A DNA stretch of 64,000 nucleotides from Bacillus sp. EB600 (lineage in GTDB: Bacteria; Bacillota; Bacilli; Bacillales; Cytobacillaceae): positions 293,012-357,011 of the forward strand of contig NZ_JAEVLT010000002.1 of NCBI RefSeq assembly GCF_024494385.1, given 5' to 3'. A program made the position numbers and the translations under genes. The notes under the pieces are model-generated. The model searched no databases. It worked only from the letters and a program-made list of their open reading frames with translations, and was not told where the DNA came from. Every line of letters starts with the position of its first letter. The first letter of the stretch is position 1. This document shows positions 26,140 through 36,175 of the stretch, piece after piece.

Positions 26140-27009
26140 TCATGCAAAGACAATTGTTTTATTACCATGAACAAGAACTTTATCTTCAACATGCCACGAA
26201 ACCGCTTCGGCAAGAACCCTCTTTTCCACATGACGTCCGGCAGTCTTTAAATCTTCTGCTGCATAGCGATGATTAATCCGTTGTACATCTTGTTCAATAA
26301 TCGGTCCTTCATCGAGATCATTCGTTACATAGTGGGCAGTTGCCCCGATTAACTTTACACCCCGATTAAACGCTCTCACATAAGGATTTGCCCCAACAAA
26401 TGCCGGTAAGAAAGAGTGATGGATGTTAATAATTTGATTGGGATAACGAGAAATAAAATTGGGGGAAAGAATTTGCATATACCTTGCAAGCACAATAAAA
26501 TCTACTTTCCCTTCCAAAAGCTCTAACACTTTCTGTTCTGCCTCTTCTTTCGAATCATGAGACATTGGGATATGATAATAAGGAATACCGTACCCTTCAA
26601 CAGTTTCTTTTAAATCGAGATGATTACTAATAACCATCGGGATTTCCACCTGTATTTCCTTGGATTTCCACCGCCAAAGCAACTCATTGAGACAATGGTC
26701 TGCTTTGGAAACAAAGATGGCCATTCGCTTCCTTTTTTCATTACTGGTCAACTGCCAATCCAAAGAATAGTCCCGTCCCATAACATGCAGATCTTGTTCA
26801 AGCTTTTCAAATGAAGCATCAAATTCTTCCATATCAAACTCGATCCGCATAAAAAATACACCTGCGTGCGGATCTGTTGTATGCTGGTCAAAATGTACAA
26901 TATTGGCTTTGTGTTCTAATAAAAAATTCGTTACTGTCGAGATGATACCCGGCTTTTCCGGACAAGAAATTAATAATTTTGCACGGTTCTGCTTTACTTT
27001 TGTAATCAT
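26140..27009 (-). CDS. purU: Formyltetrahydrofolate deformylase
   Basis: A 289-residue PurU that hydrolyses 10-formyl-THF to formate and THF. An N-terminal ACT domain (about 8-85) precedes a formyltransferase-type catalytic domain with NIHHSFLPAFVGANPY, then GATAHYVTNDLDEGPII carrying the catalytic D. Start ATG 27009 follows GGTGGAAGAGC. It lies beside the glycine cleavage genes on the same strand but is separated from lpd by 160 nt. Its activity would regenerate THF when one-carbon units accumulate from glycine cleavage. Confidence 0.93.
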   Translation of the reverse strand: MITKVKQNRAKLLISCPEKPGIISTVTNFLLEHKANIVHFDQHTTDPHAGVFFMRIEFDMEEFDASFEKLEQDLHVMGRDYSLDWQLTSNEKRKRMAIFVSKADHCLNELLWRWKSKEIQVEIPMVISNHLDLKETVEGYGIPYYHIPMSHDSKEEAEQKVLELLEGKVDFIVLARYMQILSPNFISRYPNQIINIHHSFLPAFVGANPYVRAFNRGVKLIGATAHYVTNDLDEGPIIEQDVQRINHRYAAEDLKTAGRHVEKRVLAEAVSWHVEDKVLVHGNKTIVFA

Positions 27010-27169
27010 TGCTCTTCCACCATCCTTAGTCGTATATTTTATGTAAAGCTAATTGAATAGAAGGGCTAATAATTTGATTGATTTAAAGGTTAATGCAGGA
27101 GAACCCTCTGAAACCTCTTAAATACTTATTCCTATTTTTTGTAATCCAATCAATCCTAAAGTGATCTTC

Positions 27170-28573
27170 TTATGCATGAATAGCCTTTCCATCTACGGCT
27201 AATGCCGCTTCACCAATCGCTTCTGTTAATGTTGGGTGTGGATGAATCGTATGGGCGATATCCATTGCAGTTGCATTCAATACACTGGCTAAGCCAACTT
27301 CCGTAATCATATCCGTTACATGCGGACCGACCATATGCGCTCCTAGTAGCTTATTCGTTCCTTCTTCAACAACAAGTTTCACAAATCCGTCTGAATCACC
27401 ATAAACGAGAGCTTTTCCGATTCCACGGAATGAGAATTTACCCGTTTTTACTTGATAGCCTTTCTCTTTTGCTTGATCTTCTGTGAGTCCAATACTTGCT
27501 ACTTCAGGACTACAGTATACACATTTTGGAACAAGTGAAGAATCAAGTACACCAGGATTTTCCCCTGCGATGTGTTCAATGGCAATGATTCCTTCATGTG
27601 AGGCAACATGGGCAAGCTGCAAGCCGCCAATGACATCGCCGATTGCATAAATATTCGGTTCATTTGTTTGATAATGCTCATTGGTTTTAATAAAAATACC
27701 ATTCAATTCAACTGACGTTTTTTCAAGCCCAATTCCTTCGGTATTTGGTGATCGCCCTACCGATACCAAAAGTTTATCTGCAGAAAACGACGTTTCTTTC
27801 CCTTTATGCTCTGCCTTAACCGAAACACCCTCACCTTTTTCAAGCGTTTCCGGAAGCACCTTTGCCCCTGTGACGATTTTAACGCCCTTTTTCTTTAGTA
27901 AACGCTGAATTTCCTTTGAAACATCTTGATCTTCTGTCGGTAAAATCCGATCTGCATATTCAATTACTGTAACTTGTAATCCGAAGTCCACGAGCATTGA
28001 TGCCCATTCTATTCCAATCACTCCTCCGCCAACAATGATAATCGAATTTGGAAGTTCCACCATTTCGAGTGATTCATCTGAGGTCATCACATACTTCTCA
28101 TCTACATCCAATCCAGGGAGTGTTCTTGGTCTTGATCCTGTAGCAATTAAAATATTCCGGGGACTTAAAATGATTTCCCCTTCACCATTATTCAATTCTA
28201 TTAAGACATCTTTTGTCTCCAAAATGCTGCCTTTCCCATCATAAACATCGATTTTTCCTTTTTGCATTAAATGTTGGATTCCTTTAAATAGGCGGTCCTT
28301 AATTTCTTCTTTCCGATTCTGTGCTTTCGAGAAATCAAGTCCTATTTCTGGGGAGGCAATTACACCAAACCGATCTGCAATTTTTGTTTGAACATACACT
28401 TCCGCACTTCTTAATAAGGCCTTAGTCGGGATACATCCGGCATGAAGGCAAGTACCACCGACTTTACTTTTTTCAACAACCGCCACTTTGAGACCTAATT
28501 GAGATCCGCGAATAGCAGCAACATATCCTCCTGGTCCACCACCGATAATAACAACGTCATATTCTTTTGTCAT
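27170..28573 (-). CDS. lpdA: Dihydrolipoyl dehydrogenase, probable glycine cleavage L protein
   Basis: A 467-residue flavoprotein disulfide reductase. The FAD motif is GGGPGG (residues 11-16), the redox disulfide is C42/C47 in GGTCLHAGCIP, the NAD motif is IIVGGGVIGIEWAS, and the C-terminal HIHPHPTLTEA supplies the His-Glu couple. It reoxidises the dihydrolipoyl arm of H protein or 2-oxoacid dehydrogenase E2. A tandem glycine riboswitch in its own leader indicates that this copy serves glycine cleavage. I infer that at least one other lpd for PDH exists elsewhere. Confidence 0.93.
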   Translation of the reverse strand: MTKEYDVVIIGGGPGGYVAAIRGSQLGLKVAVVEKSKVGGTCLHAGCIPTKALLRSAEVYVQTKIADRFGVIASPEIGLDFSKAQNRKEEIKDRLFKGIQHLMQKGKIDVYDGKGSILETKDVLIELNNGEGEIILSPRNILIATGSRPRTLPGLDVDEKYVMTSDESLEMVELPNSIIIVGGGVIGIEWASMLVDFGLQVTVIEYADRILPTEDQDVSKEIQRLLKKKGVKIVTGAKVLPETLEKGEGVSVKAEHKGKETSFSADKLLVSVGRSPNTEGIGLEKTSVELNGIFIKTNEHYQTNEPNIYAIGDVIGGLQLAHVASHEGIIAIEHIAGENPGVLDSSLVPKCVYCSPEVASIGLTEDQAKEKGYQVKTGKFSFRGIGKALVYGDSDGFVKLVVEEGTNKLLGAHMVGPHVTDMITEVGLASVLNATAMDIAHTIHPHPTLTEAIGEAALAVDGKAIHA

Positions 28574-28704
28574 CTCTGTATCTCCCTTTCATATTGAAAT
28601 ATTACTCAAGCTACCCTTTATGTTTTAAAGCCGGAAGATTAATCTTAATCTCTTAATCACTTCAGATTTCATTTCCAAGAAAACTGATAGAGACCATTAT
28701 TTTT

Positions 28705-28941
28705 TTGCGCAAAAAAGGACAGGGAAGGGCAGCTAAAGCTTGCTTTTACCCTTCTCTGTCCTTTTACCTGAGAGTTTAGTTCCATTTATAATGAGAACCT
28801 TCCCCTTTGGTGGCATATATGTATACGCGCTCTCCAGAGTTGCGTCCAGTTGTGGTTCCATCTACCTGAGAGATTTGTTCCAAGGGTCTTTTTGGAACTT
28901 GCTCCTTCGGTGGCGTGAAAAATGCACTCTCCCACAACCGT
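28705..28941 (-). promoter_or_regulatory. Tandem glycine riboswitch upstream of lpdA (RS1)
   Basis: On the minus strand two aptamers each carry GGAGAG, a GCCACCgAAGGaGCAA or GCCACCAAAGGGGAA block, and CTCTCAGGTA. They are followed by AAAAGGACAGAGAAGGG (28749-28765), which pairs with CCCTTCCCTGTCCTTTT (28713-28729) as a terminator ending in a T run. Aptamer 1 is about 28863-28941 and aptamer 2 about 28764-28845. Confidence 0.96.
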
Positions 28942-28980
28942 CATTCGCTGCTATTTTTGTTATTTTCAGAATAATCAGAA

Positions 28981-29286
28981 TTAATTTATTTCTATTGCAC
29001 ATGCACTTGAAGTAAAACTCTCTCCAACGAGAAAGCCAAGTTCATCTGTATAATCAATTTGCGTCTCTTCATCTAACATACGTTTTGTAAAGAAATCTAT
29101 TCGGAACTGGATTCCATCAAATTCAATAACAGTATCGTTCCGTCTTACTTCATCAAAAATAAGCGAAAATTTTACAGATACTCCACATCCACCGGCTACT
29201 TCGGCATCAATTCGGGGAAATTGTCCTTCCCTCAATTCCATTGCTTTTAGCTTAGTTAATGCTGTCTCCGTTAATGTTATAACCAT
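28981..29286 (-). CDS. A-type (HesB/IscA-like) iron-sulfur carrier with reduced cysteine set
   Basis: Start ATG 29286 (MVITLTETAL) follows GAGAGG. The 101-residue protein has the HesB/IscA fold signature: an N-terminal LTETALTKLK helix, AGGCGVSVKF with C34, and a C-terminal SSACAIEI with C96. Canonical A-type carriers have C34-like plus a C-G-C pair near residue 100; only one of the two C-terminal cysteines is present here. It sits 31 nt after lipA on the same strand and upstream of the lpdA riboswitch. Because LipA consumes its auxiliary [4Fe-4S] cluster as sulfur source, a role in cluster delivery or repair is an attractive inference, unproven. Confidence 0.75.
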   Translation of the reverse strand: MVITLTETALTKLKAMELREGQFPRIDAEVAGGCGVSVKFSLIFDEVRRNDTVIEFDGIQFRIDFFTKRMLDEETQIDYTDELGFLVGESFTSSACAIEIN

Positions 29287-29317
29287 GGAATCCTCTCTTT
29301 CTCGCAAGTCCGATCTT

Positions 29318-30202
29318 TTATGATTGCACCTTTACTTTTGCTGCTTGAACCTGTTCATCAGCATGATAAGAGGAGCGAACAAGCGGACCCGCTTCGCAGT
29401 GACTAAATCCTTTTGACATGGCAATTATTCTAAGTTCTTCAAACTCTTGTGGACTCCAGTATTTTTCAACTTTTAAATGATTTTTGGTAGGTCGCAAATA
29501 TTGGCCGATTGTCATAATATCCACATTGTTAGCGCGAAGATCATCCATCGTTTCGATAACTTCTTCTTTTGTTTCTCCAAGACCGATCATAATGCTTGAT
29601 TTGGTTGGAATAGCAGGATTCATTTCTTTTGCACGGCGCAAAAACTCAAGGGAACGTTCGTAAGTAGCCCGGGCACGAATTTTTGGTGATAATCGTTTTA
29701 CCGTCTCAATATTGTGATTTAAAATGTTGGGCTTCGCATCCATTAATGTTTTTAAGTTCTCATATTCACCATTCATATCGGAAGGAAGTACTTCAATACT
29801 GCAAAATGGATTACGGCGTCTTACGGCTTTTACCGTTGCTGCAAAAACTCCTGCTCCTCCATCCTTTAAATCATCACGGGCAACAGCAGTAATTACGACA
29901 TGCTTTAGACCCATTTGCTCCACTGATTCTGCCACACGCTCCGGCTCTTCCCAATCAAGCTCCGTCGGAAGCCCCGTTTGGACGGCACAGAATCGGCAGG
30001 CACGTGTGCATACACTTCCTAATATCATAAATGTTGCTGTTTTTCGTGATGCCCAGCATTCATGAATATTCGGGCATTTCGCTTCTTCACAGACCGTATG
30101 AAGCTTTTTTTCACGCATCATCGTTTTCAAGCCTGTATACTGTTCATTCGTATTTAATTTAATCTTAAGCCATTCTGGTTTGCGAACATACTCAGCTGCC
30201 AT
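29318..30202 (-). CDS. lipA: Lipoyl synthase
   Basis: I set the start at ATG 30202 ([11 protein letters not shown]), 8 nt after AGGAG; a GTG three codons earlier overlaps that site. The 294-residue radical SAM enzyme has the auxiliary-cluster cysteines C38, C43, C49 ([12 protein letters not shown]), the radical-SAM cluster C65, C69, C72 (CTRACRFC), and a C-terminal RSSYHADEQ supplying the serine ligand. It inserts two sulfurs into octanoyl groups on GcvH and E2 proteins. It lies directly after gcvPB, so lipoate for the H protein is made from the same locus. A strong hairpin separates it from gcvPB. Confidence 0.96.
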   Translation of the reverse strand: MAAEYVRKPEWLKIKLNTNEQYTGLKTMMREKKLHTVCEEAKCPNIHECWASRKTATFMILGSVCTRACRFCAVQTGLPTELDWEEPERVAESVEQMGLKHVVITAVARDDLKDGGAGVFAATVKAVRRRNPFCSIEVLPSDMNGEYENLKTLMDAKPNILNHNIETVKRLSPKIRARATYERSLEFLRRAKEMNPAIPTKSSIMIGLGETKEEVIETMDDLRANNVDIMTIGQYLRPTKNHLKVEKYWSPQEFEELRIIAMSKGFSHCEAGPLVRSSYHADEQVQAAKVKVQS

Positions 30203-30251
30203 CTCATTCACTCCTATGAACGGAACATATAATCTACTAAACTTGAAAATT

Positions 30252-30279
30252 ATCTGTGCAGGGTAACCCCCGCACAGAT
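30252..30279 (-). terminator. Hairpin between gcvPB and lipA
   Basis: ATCTGTGC / GCACAGAT plus GGGT / ACCC forms a strong stem, followed on the minus strand by AATTTTC. It may be partial termination that lowers lipA relative to gcv. Confidence 0.5.
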
Positions 30280-30291
30280 GAAAATCTCATT

Positions 30292-31782
30292 TTATACGTT
30301 TACAGTTTCTTTTTCTTTCACTGTCGATTCTTCTTTTGTATAGCGCAAAATCGGTTGTCTAGCTGCTTGCACTTCATCCAATCGGCCGATCACCGTTGTA
30401 TGTGGTGCCTCTAAAACGATACCAGGGTTTTCTTCTACCTCTTTGGCAATTTGAATCATCACATCTGCAAAAGCATCCATTGTTTCTTTTGATTCTGTTT
30501 CCGTTGGTTCAATCATTAAACATTCTTCAACATTTAATGGGAAGTAGATAGTAGGTGGATGATAGCCAAAATCTAACAGACGTTTTGCCATATCAAGTGT
30601 ACGAACTCCCAATTTTTTCTGTCTTGAACCAGATAAGACAAATTCATGCTTACAAATTTGTGAATATGGTGCGTCAAAATATGGTTCCAGCTTCTTACGT
30701 AGGTAGTTTGCATGAAGAACAGCGCCTTCAGAAACTTCACGTAAGCCAACATTTCCCATTGTACGAATATAAGCGTAGGCACGAACGTTAATACCAAAGT
30801 TTCCATAATATCCTTTAACACGTCCAATGGACAATGGGTAATTTGCATTTAGTACAAATTTTTCTCCATCTTTTTCAATACGTGGTACAGGTAAATGAGG
30901 AATTAAGATCTCCTTAACCCCAACTGGGCCTGAACCTGGGCCTCCACCACCGTGTGGACCTGTGAATGTTTTATGAAGATTTAAATGCACAACATCAAAG
31001 CCCATGTCTCCTGGAGTGGTTTTTCCTAAAATTGCATTGGAGTTTGCTCCATCATAGTAAAGTAATCCGCCTGCTTCATGAACAACTTCAGCGATTTCTT
31101 TAATTTGCTTTTCAAATAACCCAAGGGTATTAGGATTTGTAAGCATTAATGCAGCTGTATCACTATCAACATGTTTCTTTAATTCTTCTAAATCAACTAA
31201 TCCATCTTCATTGGATGGAATGGTAACTGTGTTAAAGCCGGCAACGCTTGCACTGGCAGGGTTTGTGCCATGAGCAGAGTCTGGAACAAGTACCTTTGTT
31301 CTAGTTTCGCCTTTGTTTTCATGATAGGCTTTGACCATCATTAATCCGGTCCATTCACCTTGAGCACCTGCTGAAGGTTGTAGTGTTACTGCATCCATAC
31401 CAGTGATAACAGCTAGTTCTTCTTGTAGATTATATAATAATTCCAAAGCGCCCTGTACTGTTTCAGTTGGTTGATATGGATGAATGCGGCTAAATCCTGG
31501 AATACGTGCCACAACTTCGTTCACTTTTGGATTGTATTTCATTGTACAAGATCCCAGTGGATAGAATCCATTATCGATTCCGTGGTTTTTATTTGAGAGT
31601 GCTGTATAGTGACGAACAAGGTCAAGTTCAGCTACTTCAGGAAGCTCTGCTTCTTCATCACGAATTAAATGTTTTGGAAATTTATCTTCTAAGTTAATGC
31701 TATCAACGTCACTTTTCGGTAGGCTATAACTCACACGACCGGGACGACTGATTTCAAAAATTAAATCATTATACTCAGCCAT
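30292..31782 (-). CDS. gcvPB: Glycine dehydrogenase (decarboxylating), subunit 2
   Basis: A 496-residue P-protein half. The PLP lysine is K271 in [19 protein letters not shown]. The protein decarboxylates glycine with subunit 1 and moves the aminomethyl group to the lipoyl arm of GcvH. Its start ATG 31782 overlaps the end of gcvPA by 8 nt, behind GGAGGCGG. Split P protein is the usual arrangement in Firmicutes. The C-terminal tail (VKEKETVNV) is low in structure. Confidence 0.96.
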   Translation of the reverse strand: MAEYNDLIFEISRPGRVSYSLPKSDVDSINLEDKFPKHLIRDEEAELPEVAELDLVRHYTALSNKNHGIDNGFYPLGSCTMKYNPKVNEVVARIPGFSRIHPYQPTETVQGALELLYNLQEELAVITGMDAVTLQPSAGAQGEWTGLMMVKAYHENKGETRTKVLVPDSAHGTNPASASVAGFNTVTIPSNEDGLVDLEELKKHVDSDTAALMLTNPNTLGLFEKQIKEIAEVVHEAGGLLYYDGANSNAILGKTTPGDMGFDVVHLNLHKTFTGPHGGGGPGSGPVGVKEILIPHLPVPRIEKDGEKFVLNANYPLSIGRVKGYYGNFGINVRAYAYIRTMGNVGLREVSEGAVLHANYLRKKLEPYFDAPYSQICKHEFVLSGSRQKKLGVRTLDMAKRLLDFGYHPPTIYFPLNVEECLMIEPTETESKETMDAFADVMIQIAKEVEENPGIVLEAPHTTVIGRLDEVQAARQPILRYTKEESTVKEKETVNV

Positions 31783-33127
31783 TTACAACCGCCTCCACTG
31801 CTTCTACAAATTGGTCAATCTCTTCTTTTGTACGTTGTTCTGTTACTGCAATCAGCATTTGATTTTCAAATCCGTAATCAATGCCTAAGTCATAACCACC
31901 GATGAATCCTGATTCAAGAAGCTTAGTGTTAACTTCTTTAATTGGACGTGGAAGTTCTACAACAAATTCATTGAAGAATGCTGACTTGTTTAAAACGTTA
32001 AAGCCTTTGTTTTGAAGAGATTTAGCCATGTAGTCAGCTTTCTCAATATTTTGCTGTGCCATTTCACGAATTCCATTCTTTCCTAATGCTGACATGCAAA
32101 TAGAAGAGGCAAGAGCATTTAGTGCTTGGTTTGAACAAATATTGGATGTCGCTTTATCGCGGCGGATATGCTGCTCACGAGCTTGCAAGGTTAACACAAA
32201 TCCGCGTTGTCCTTTCTCATCTGTCGTTTGCCCGACAATACGTCCAGGGATTTTCCGCATAAATTTCTTATTGACTGCAAAATAACCACAGTGTGGGCCC
32301 CCGAAGGACATTGGGATTCCTAATGGCTGCATATCCCCAACTACAATATCTGCCCCAAGCTTACCAGGAGCCTGAAGAAGAGCCAATGCCAGCGGATTGG
32401 AACTTACGATGAAAACCGCTCCGTTTGCTGCTGCAATTTTCTTAATTTCTGTTAGATCTTCAATCGAACCAAAGAAATTTGGATATTGAACAACTACAGC
32501 TGCTGTGCCTTTATCCACTTGTGCTTTAAGTTGTTCTAAGTCTGTTACATCTACAGCAAGACTTACTTCTTCAACTGAATATCCATGACCCTTTGCAACA
32601 GTGTTTAAAACTGCACGGGATTCAGGATGAACAGCTTGTGAAATAACTACTTTTGAACGTCTTGTAGAAGCAACAGCAAGTGAAGCAGCTTCTGCTAGAG
32701 ATGTAAAGCCGTCGTACATAGATGAGTTTGCTAAATCCATTCCTGTTAATTCACTAACCATCGTTTGGAATTCAAAAATAGCTTGTAATTCCCCTTGGCT
32801 GATTTCTGGTTGATATGGTGTATAAGCTGTATAAAATTCCGAACGTGAAATCATATGATCAACAACACTTGGAATGTAATGATCATATGTACCCGCACCT
32901 AGAAAAGTTGGATACTGATCTGCATTTAAATTACGCGCAGCAAGTTTGTTCATTTTCTTCAATAGAACAGGTTCTGGATCCGCTTCTGGAATAGCTAATT
33001 CACCTTTTAAGCGAAGTTCAGAAGGAATATCTGCAAATAATTCTTCAATTGAAGACATTCCTAAGAAATCGAGCATTTCCTTTTTGTCTTGTTCCGTATC
33101 AGGGAGATATCTATAAGTATTCGCCAT
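31775..33127 (-). CDS. gcvPA: Glycine dehydrogenase (decarboxylating), subunit 1
   Basis: Start ATG 33127 ([13 protein letters not shown]) follows AAGGAGAGG within the end of gcvH; the longer frame to 33172 lies inside gcvH and is not favoured. The 450-residue subunit is typical of split P proteins, with the [14 protein letters not shown] and [14 protein letters not shown] regions. It lacks the PLP lysine, which is supplied by GcvPB, and forms a heterotetramer with it. Start and stop codons overlap with both neighbours, so gcvH-gcvPA-gcvPB are translationally coupled. Confidence 0.94.
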   Translation of the reverse strand: MANTYRYLPDTEQDKKEMLDFLGMSSIEELFADIPSELRLKGELAIPEADPEPVLLKKMNKLAARNLNADQYPTFLGAGTYDHYIPSVVDHMISRSEFYTAYTPYQPEISQGELQAIFEFQTMVSELTGMDLANSSMYDGFTSLAEAASLAVASTRRSKVVISQAVHPESRAVLNTVAKGHGYSVEEVSLAVDVTDLEQLKAQVDKGTAAVVVQYPNFFGSIEDLTEIKKIAAANGAVFIVSSNPLALALLQAPGKLGADIVVGDMQPLGIPMSFGGPHCGYFAVNKKFMRKIPGRIVGQTTDEKGQRGFVLTLQAREQHIRRDKATSNICSNQALNALASSICMSALGKNGIREMAQQNIEKADYMAKSLQNKGFNVLNKSAFFNEFVVELPRPIKEVNTKLLESGFIGGYDLGIDYGFENQMLIAVTEQRTKEEIDQFVEAVEAVVNG

Positions 33128-33128
33128 C

Positions 33129-33524
33129 TTATTCCTCTCCTTCATTAATAAATGCTTGATACTCATCCTCATTTAAAAGGGCTTCCAGTTCTTCCGGAGA
33201 TGACATTTCGATCTCTAGTAACCAGCCTTTGCCAAATGGGAATTCGTTAATTGTCTCTGGAGCATCTTCTAACTCTTCGTTGATCCGGACAACTGTACCT
33301 GAAACTGGAGCGAAAATTTCAGAAACAGCTTTAACTGATTCGATTGTTCCCATTGATTCCTCTGCAGTTACTTCATCATCCACTTGCGGATTTTCAACAA
33401 ATACGATATCGCCAAGTAGTTTTTGGGCATAATCCGAAATTCCAATGCGCACTCGATTTCCTTCTAATTGTAAAACCCACTCGTGTTCCTTGCTATATCG
33501 TAAGCTTGCAGTTGCATTTGTCAT
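33129..33524 (-). CDS. gcvH: Glycine cleavage system H protein
   Basis: A 131-residue lipoyl carrier. The lipoylation site is K65 in [12 protein letters not shown]. The hybrid-motif hairpin, and the N-terminal HEWV followed by IGISDYAQ, are as in other H proteins. It shuttles the aminomethyl group between the P and T proteins and is reoxidised by Lpd. In Bacillus it is also the entry point for lipoyl relay. ATG 33524 is preceded by GAAGGGAAG. A hairpin lies in the 118-nt gap to gcvT. Confidence 0.96.
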   Translation of the reverse strand: MTNATASLRYSKEHEWVLQLEGNRVRIGISDYAQKLLGDIVFVENPQVDDEVTAEESMGTIESVKAVSEIFAPVSGTVVRINEELEDAPETINEFPFGKGWLLEIEMSSPEELEALLNEDEYQAFINEGEE

Positions 33525-33584
33525 TGGTTTTTTCTTCCCTTCAGCTCTTTTTTTGGTTTTAAAAATTCAGTAAATGTTATAATA

Positions 33585-33611
33585 ACAGGCGACCTAGCAA
33601 CTGCCGCCTGT
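33585..33611 (-). other. Hairpin between gcvT and gcvH
   Basis: ACAGGCG / CGCCTGT stem (7 bp) in the intergenic gap. On the minus strand it is followed by TATTATAAC, so it could be a weak attenuator or processing site. Confidence 0.4.
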
Positions 33612-33642
33612 ATGGAAGATAGCCTACAGCTTTGACACTCTA

Positions 33643-34755
33643 TTAACCTCTTTTATAGAATGGAGCTTTTACCACTACAGCATCAATCAACTTGTTACGG
33701 ATTTCCACTTTTAAAGGTGTCCCAATTTCTGCATATTCCGCTGCTATTAATGCAAGACCAATGCTTTTCTTTAACGATGGTGACTGTGTTCCAGATGTCA
33801 CAACCCCAAGTTCCTCTCCAGCTTCTGAAACCACTTTATAACCGTGGCGCGGAATCCCACGTCCTGTCACTTCAATTCCTACAATTTTTCGTTTTAATCC
33901 AGCTTCTTTTTGGGCGATGAGTGCAGATTTCCCGATAAAATCGCTTTCCTTTTTCAGTTTTACGGCAAAGCCGATTCCTGCTTCAAGCGGATTAATATCG
34001 CTCGCTAATTCCTGGCCATATAGGGAAAGCTTTGCTTCTAAGCGCAACGTGTCACGGGCACCAAGTCCACATGGCTTTAACCCGTCTTCACTTCCAGCTT
34101 CTAAAAGCTTTTCCCAAAGTGCCGGTGCTTGATCAGCGGAAAAGTACAGTTCGAAACCATCTTCCCCTGTATAGCCCGTGCGGGATACTAGTACATCTTT
34201 TGCCCCGTCCAAGTCGACATGTTGAGCAAATGTAAATGATCCGATTTCGGATAGATTAATATCCGTTAACTTTTGTAAGATCCCTTCAGCTTTAGGACCC
34301 TGGATAGCAAGCTGAGCAATTTCATTCGAAATATTTTGCAGCGTCATCTCTCCTTTTGCTTGCTTTTGCATCCATTCGAAATCTTTCTCAATGTTTGCAG
34401 CATTAATGACGAGTAAATATTTTTCATCTTCTAATTTGTACACTAGTAAATCATCGACAGTTCCGCCGTCTGGATAGCACATGGCGCAATACTGTGCTTG
34501 ATTAATGCTAAGCTTTGTTACATCGTTTGTCACAAGAAAGTCGATATAACTCTCTGCATCTTTACCCTCAACAAGCACTTCACCCATATGGGAGACATCA
34601 AAAAGTCCCGCTTTTGTTCGAACTGTCTCATGCTCCTCTAAAATGCCCGAAAACTGTACCGGCAGTGCCCAGCCTCCAAAATCAATAACTTTGGCACCAT
34701 ATTTTCCATACGTTTCAAAAAGCGGTGTTTGCTTTAATGCTGTTTTTGTACTCAT
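33643..34755 (-). CDS. gcvT: Aminomethyltransferase (glycine cleavage T protein)
   Basis: Start ATG 34755 ([12 protein letters not shown]) follows AGGGGGT. The 370-residue T protein transfers the methylene group from aminomethylated H protein to THF and releases ammonia. Visible features are [27 protein letters not shown] near the N-terminus (the FDVSHMGE motif), [10 protein letters not shown], and [11 protein letters not shown], which carries the conserved acidic residue and arginine contacts. The gene overlaps the end of the sdaAA transcript region with only 11 nt spacing, so it is clearly in the operon. Confidence 0.95.
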   Translation of the reverse strand: MSTKTALKQTPLFETYGKYGAKVIDFGGWALPVQFSGILEEHETVRTKAGLFDVSHMGEVLVEGKDAESYIDFLVTNDVTKLSINQAQYCAMCYPDGGTVDDLLVYKLEDEKYLLVINAANIEKDFEWMQKQAKGEMTLQNISNEIAQLAIQGPKAEGILQKLTDINLSEIGSFTFAQHVDLDGAKDVLVSRTGYTGEDGFELYFSADQAPALWEKLLEAGSEDGLKPCGLGARDTLRLEAKLSLYGQELASDINPLEAGIGFAVKLKKESDFIGKSALIAQKEAGLKRKIVGIEVTGRGIPRHGYKVVSEAGEELGVVTSGTQSPSLKKSIGLALIAAEYAEIGTPLKVEIRNKLIDAVVVKAPFYKRG

Positions 34756-34766
34756 TGCTATACCCC

Positions 34767-35651
34767 CTATGATTTCCTGCAAAATAGTCGTTCTTTTACT
34801 TGTTTCCCTGTTTCTGTCGTTGCCAGCCCTCCAAGTGCAGTTTCCCGGAGGGTCCGAGGCATATCTTTTCCGACTCTATACATCGCTTCAATTACTTCAT
34901 CACAAGGAATACGGCTTTCAATCCCGGCAAGGGACATATCCGCTGCTGAAAACGCGATGGAAGTTCCAATGACATTCCGCTTAATGCAAGGCACTTCAAC
35001 CAGGCCTGCTACAGGGTCGCACACCAAACCTAAAAGTGACTTCATCGCTATCGCAGTTGCAGTCACAGCTTGCTGTGGTGTGCCCCCTTTTAATTCAACA
35101 ATCGTTCCGGCTGCCATGGCTGTTGCCGATCCAACCTCAGCCTGGCACCCTCCCGCTGCCCCTGAAATGAAGGAGCGGTTCGCAATGACATAACCGAGCA
35201 TACTGGCTGTAAACAATCCCATGACTAAATCTTTATATGGTGTACCATCATTTTTATGGAGCGAAAACAATACCCCAGGTAAAATCCCGGCTGCCCCGGC
35301 AGTTGGTGTTGCAACAATGACACCCATTCGTGCATTGTTCTCAGAAGTTGCTAATGAAAAGCTCATTGCATTGCTGATATAGCTCCCTGACAGTGCTTTA
35401 CCTTGATTCATGTAATCATACATTTTCACGGCATCACCGCCGGAAATTCCACTTGGTGCGCTTGAGTTATCTTTTATACCGCTGTCAACAGCTTCTTTCA
35501 TTTTGATCAATCGTTCTTCCATCATCGCAATAATGGTTTCTTGATCTCTTCCGGATTTTTCTGTTTCCAACGTTAACATGATTTCGCCAATGGTTTTTTT
35601 TTCACTTTCACAGGCTTCGAGCAGTTCTCTCATAGACCCGATTTCCATCAT
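34767..35651 (-). CDS. sdaAA: L-serine dehydratase, alpha subunit
   Basis: A 294-residue catalytic subunit of the [4Fe-4S] L-serine dehydratase. The cluster cysteines C169, C211 and C222 are in [19 protein letters not shown] and EVPCIKRN. It deaminates serine to pyruvate and ammonia with the beta subunit. Start ATG 35651 overlaps the sdaAB stop by 4 nt; a second ATG follows immediately and has slightly better spacing from GGAGG. Placement between glyA and gcvT makes serine removal part of the glycine-controlled unit. Confidence 0.94.
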   Translation of the reverse strand: MMEIGSMRELLEACESEKKTIGEIMLTLETEKSGRDQETIIAMMEERLIKMKEAVDSGIKDNSSAPSGISGGDAVKMYDYMNQGKALSGSYISNAMSFSLATSENNARMGVIVATPTAGAAGILPGVLFSLHKNDGTPYKDLVMGLFTASMLGYVIANRSFISGAAGGCQAEVGSATAMAAGTIVELKGGTPQQAVTATAIAMKSLLGLVCDPVAGLVEVPCIKRNVIGTSIAFSAADMSLAGIESRIPCDEVIEAMYRVGKDMPRTLRETALGGLATTETGKQVKERLFCRKS

Positions 35652-36160
35652 ATTGCCTCCATAAGCTGTTTCCTGCTAGGACGATACTGGCTGGCAAGGT
35701 TTGTAAAATCTTCGCCTGCACTCAAACGAATATCGACCATCTCATCGTCAATCAAAAAGATCTTAGATAAGCCGCCTCCTAGCGATACACCACCAACCTT
35801 AACAACATAATCACCGCACTTTGCTGTAACGATTGCTATATTTGGATGATCATAATACTCGCAGTCTTCCGCAAATTCGAATTGGTACTTCAAGCCGTTT
35901 TCCTTCGCCCACTCCAATGAATACTTGATTTGTGGATCATCTGTATCCATCCCGATTAAGCCGCCGAGCAGAGCCTTGTCTGTTCCATGGCCCTGATAGG
36001 TTTCAGCGAAAGAATCATAAAAGACAATATTTGCTTCTTCGGGACAATCTCCCAACAATTCATAAATAAATTTTCCGATCGATACGACACCTGCTGTATG
36101 CGAACTAGAAGGTCCCACCATGATCGGGCCAATAATGTCAAAACAACTCTGAAATTCCAT
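35648..36160 (-). CDS. sdaAB: L-serine dehydratase, beta subunit, short form without ACT domain
   Basis: Start ATG 36160 (MEFQSCFDIIGP) is 7-8 nt after AAAGGGG; an ATG two codons earlier is too close. The 170-residue protein has the beta-subunit signature MVGPSSSHTAG and the GGVSLGGGLSKI strand. The B. subtilis subunit is, as I recall, about 220 residues with a C-terminal ACT domain; here the protein stops at [13 protein letters not shown], where that domain would begin. The stop codon overlaps the sdaAA start, so this is the natural end and not a frameshift. Confidence 0.9.
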   Translation of the reverse strand: MEFQSCFDIIGPIMVGPSSSHTAGVVSIGKFIYELLGDCPEEANIVFYDSFAETYQGHGTDKALLGGLIGMDTDDPQIKYSLEWAKENGLKYQFEFAEDCEYYDHPNIAIVTAKCGDYVVKVGGVSLGGGLSKIFLIDDEMVDIRLSAGEDFTNLASQYRPSRKQLMEAI

Positions 36161-36175
36161 CAGCATGCCCCTTTC

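Noticed and set aside
28740..29015. Plus-strand 91-codon frame over glycine riboswitch RS1
   Set aside because: It is antisense to the conserved aptamer sequence; a similar frame appears over RS3 only because the riboswitch sequence is conserved. No ribosome binding site or family.
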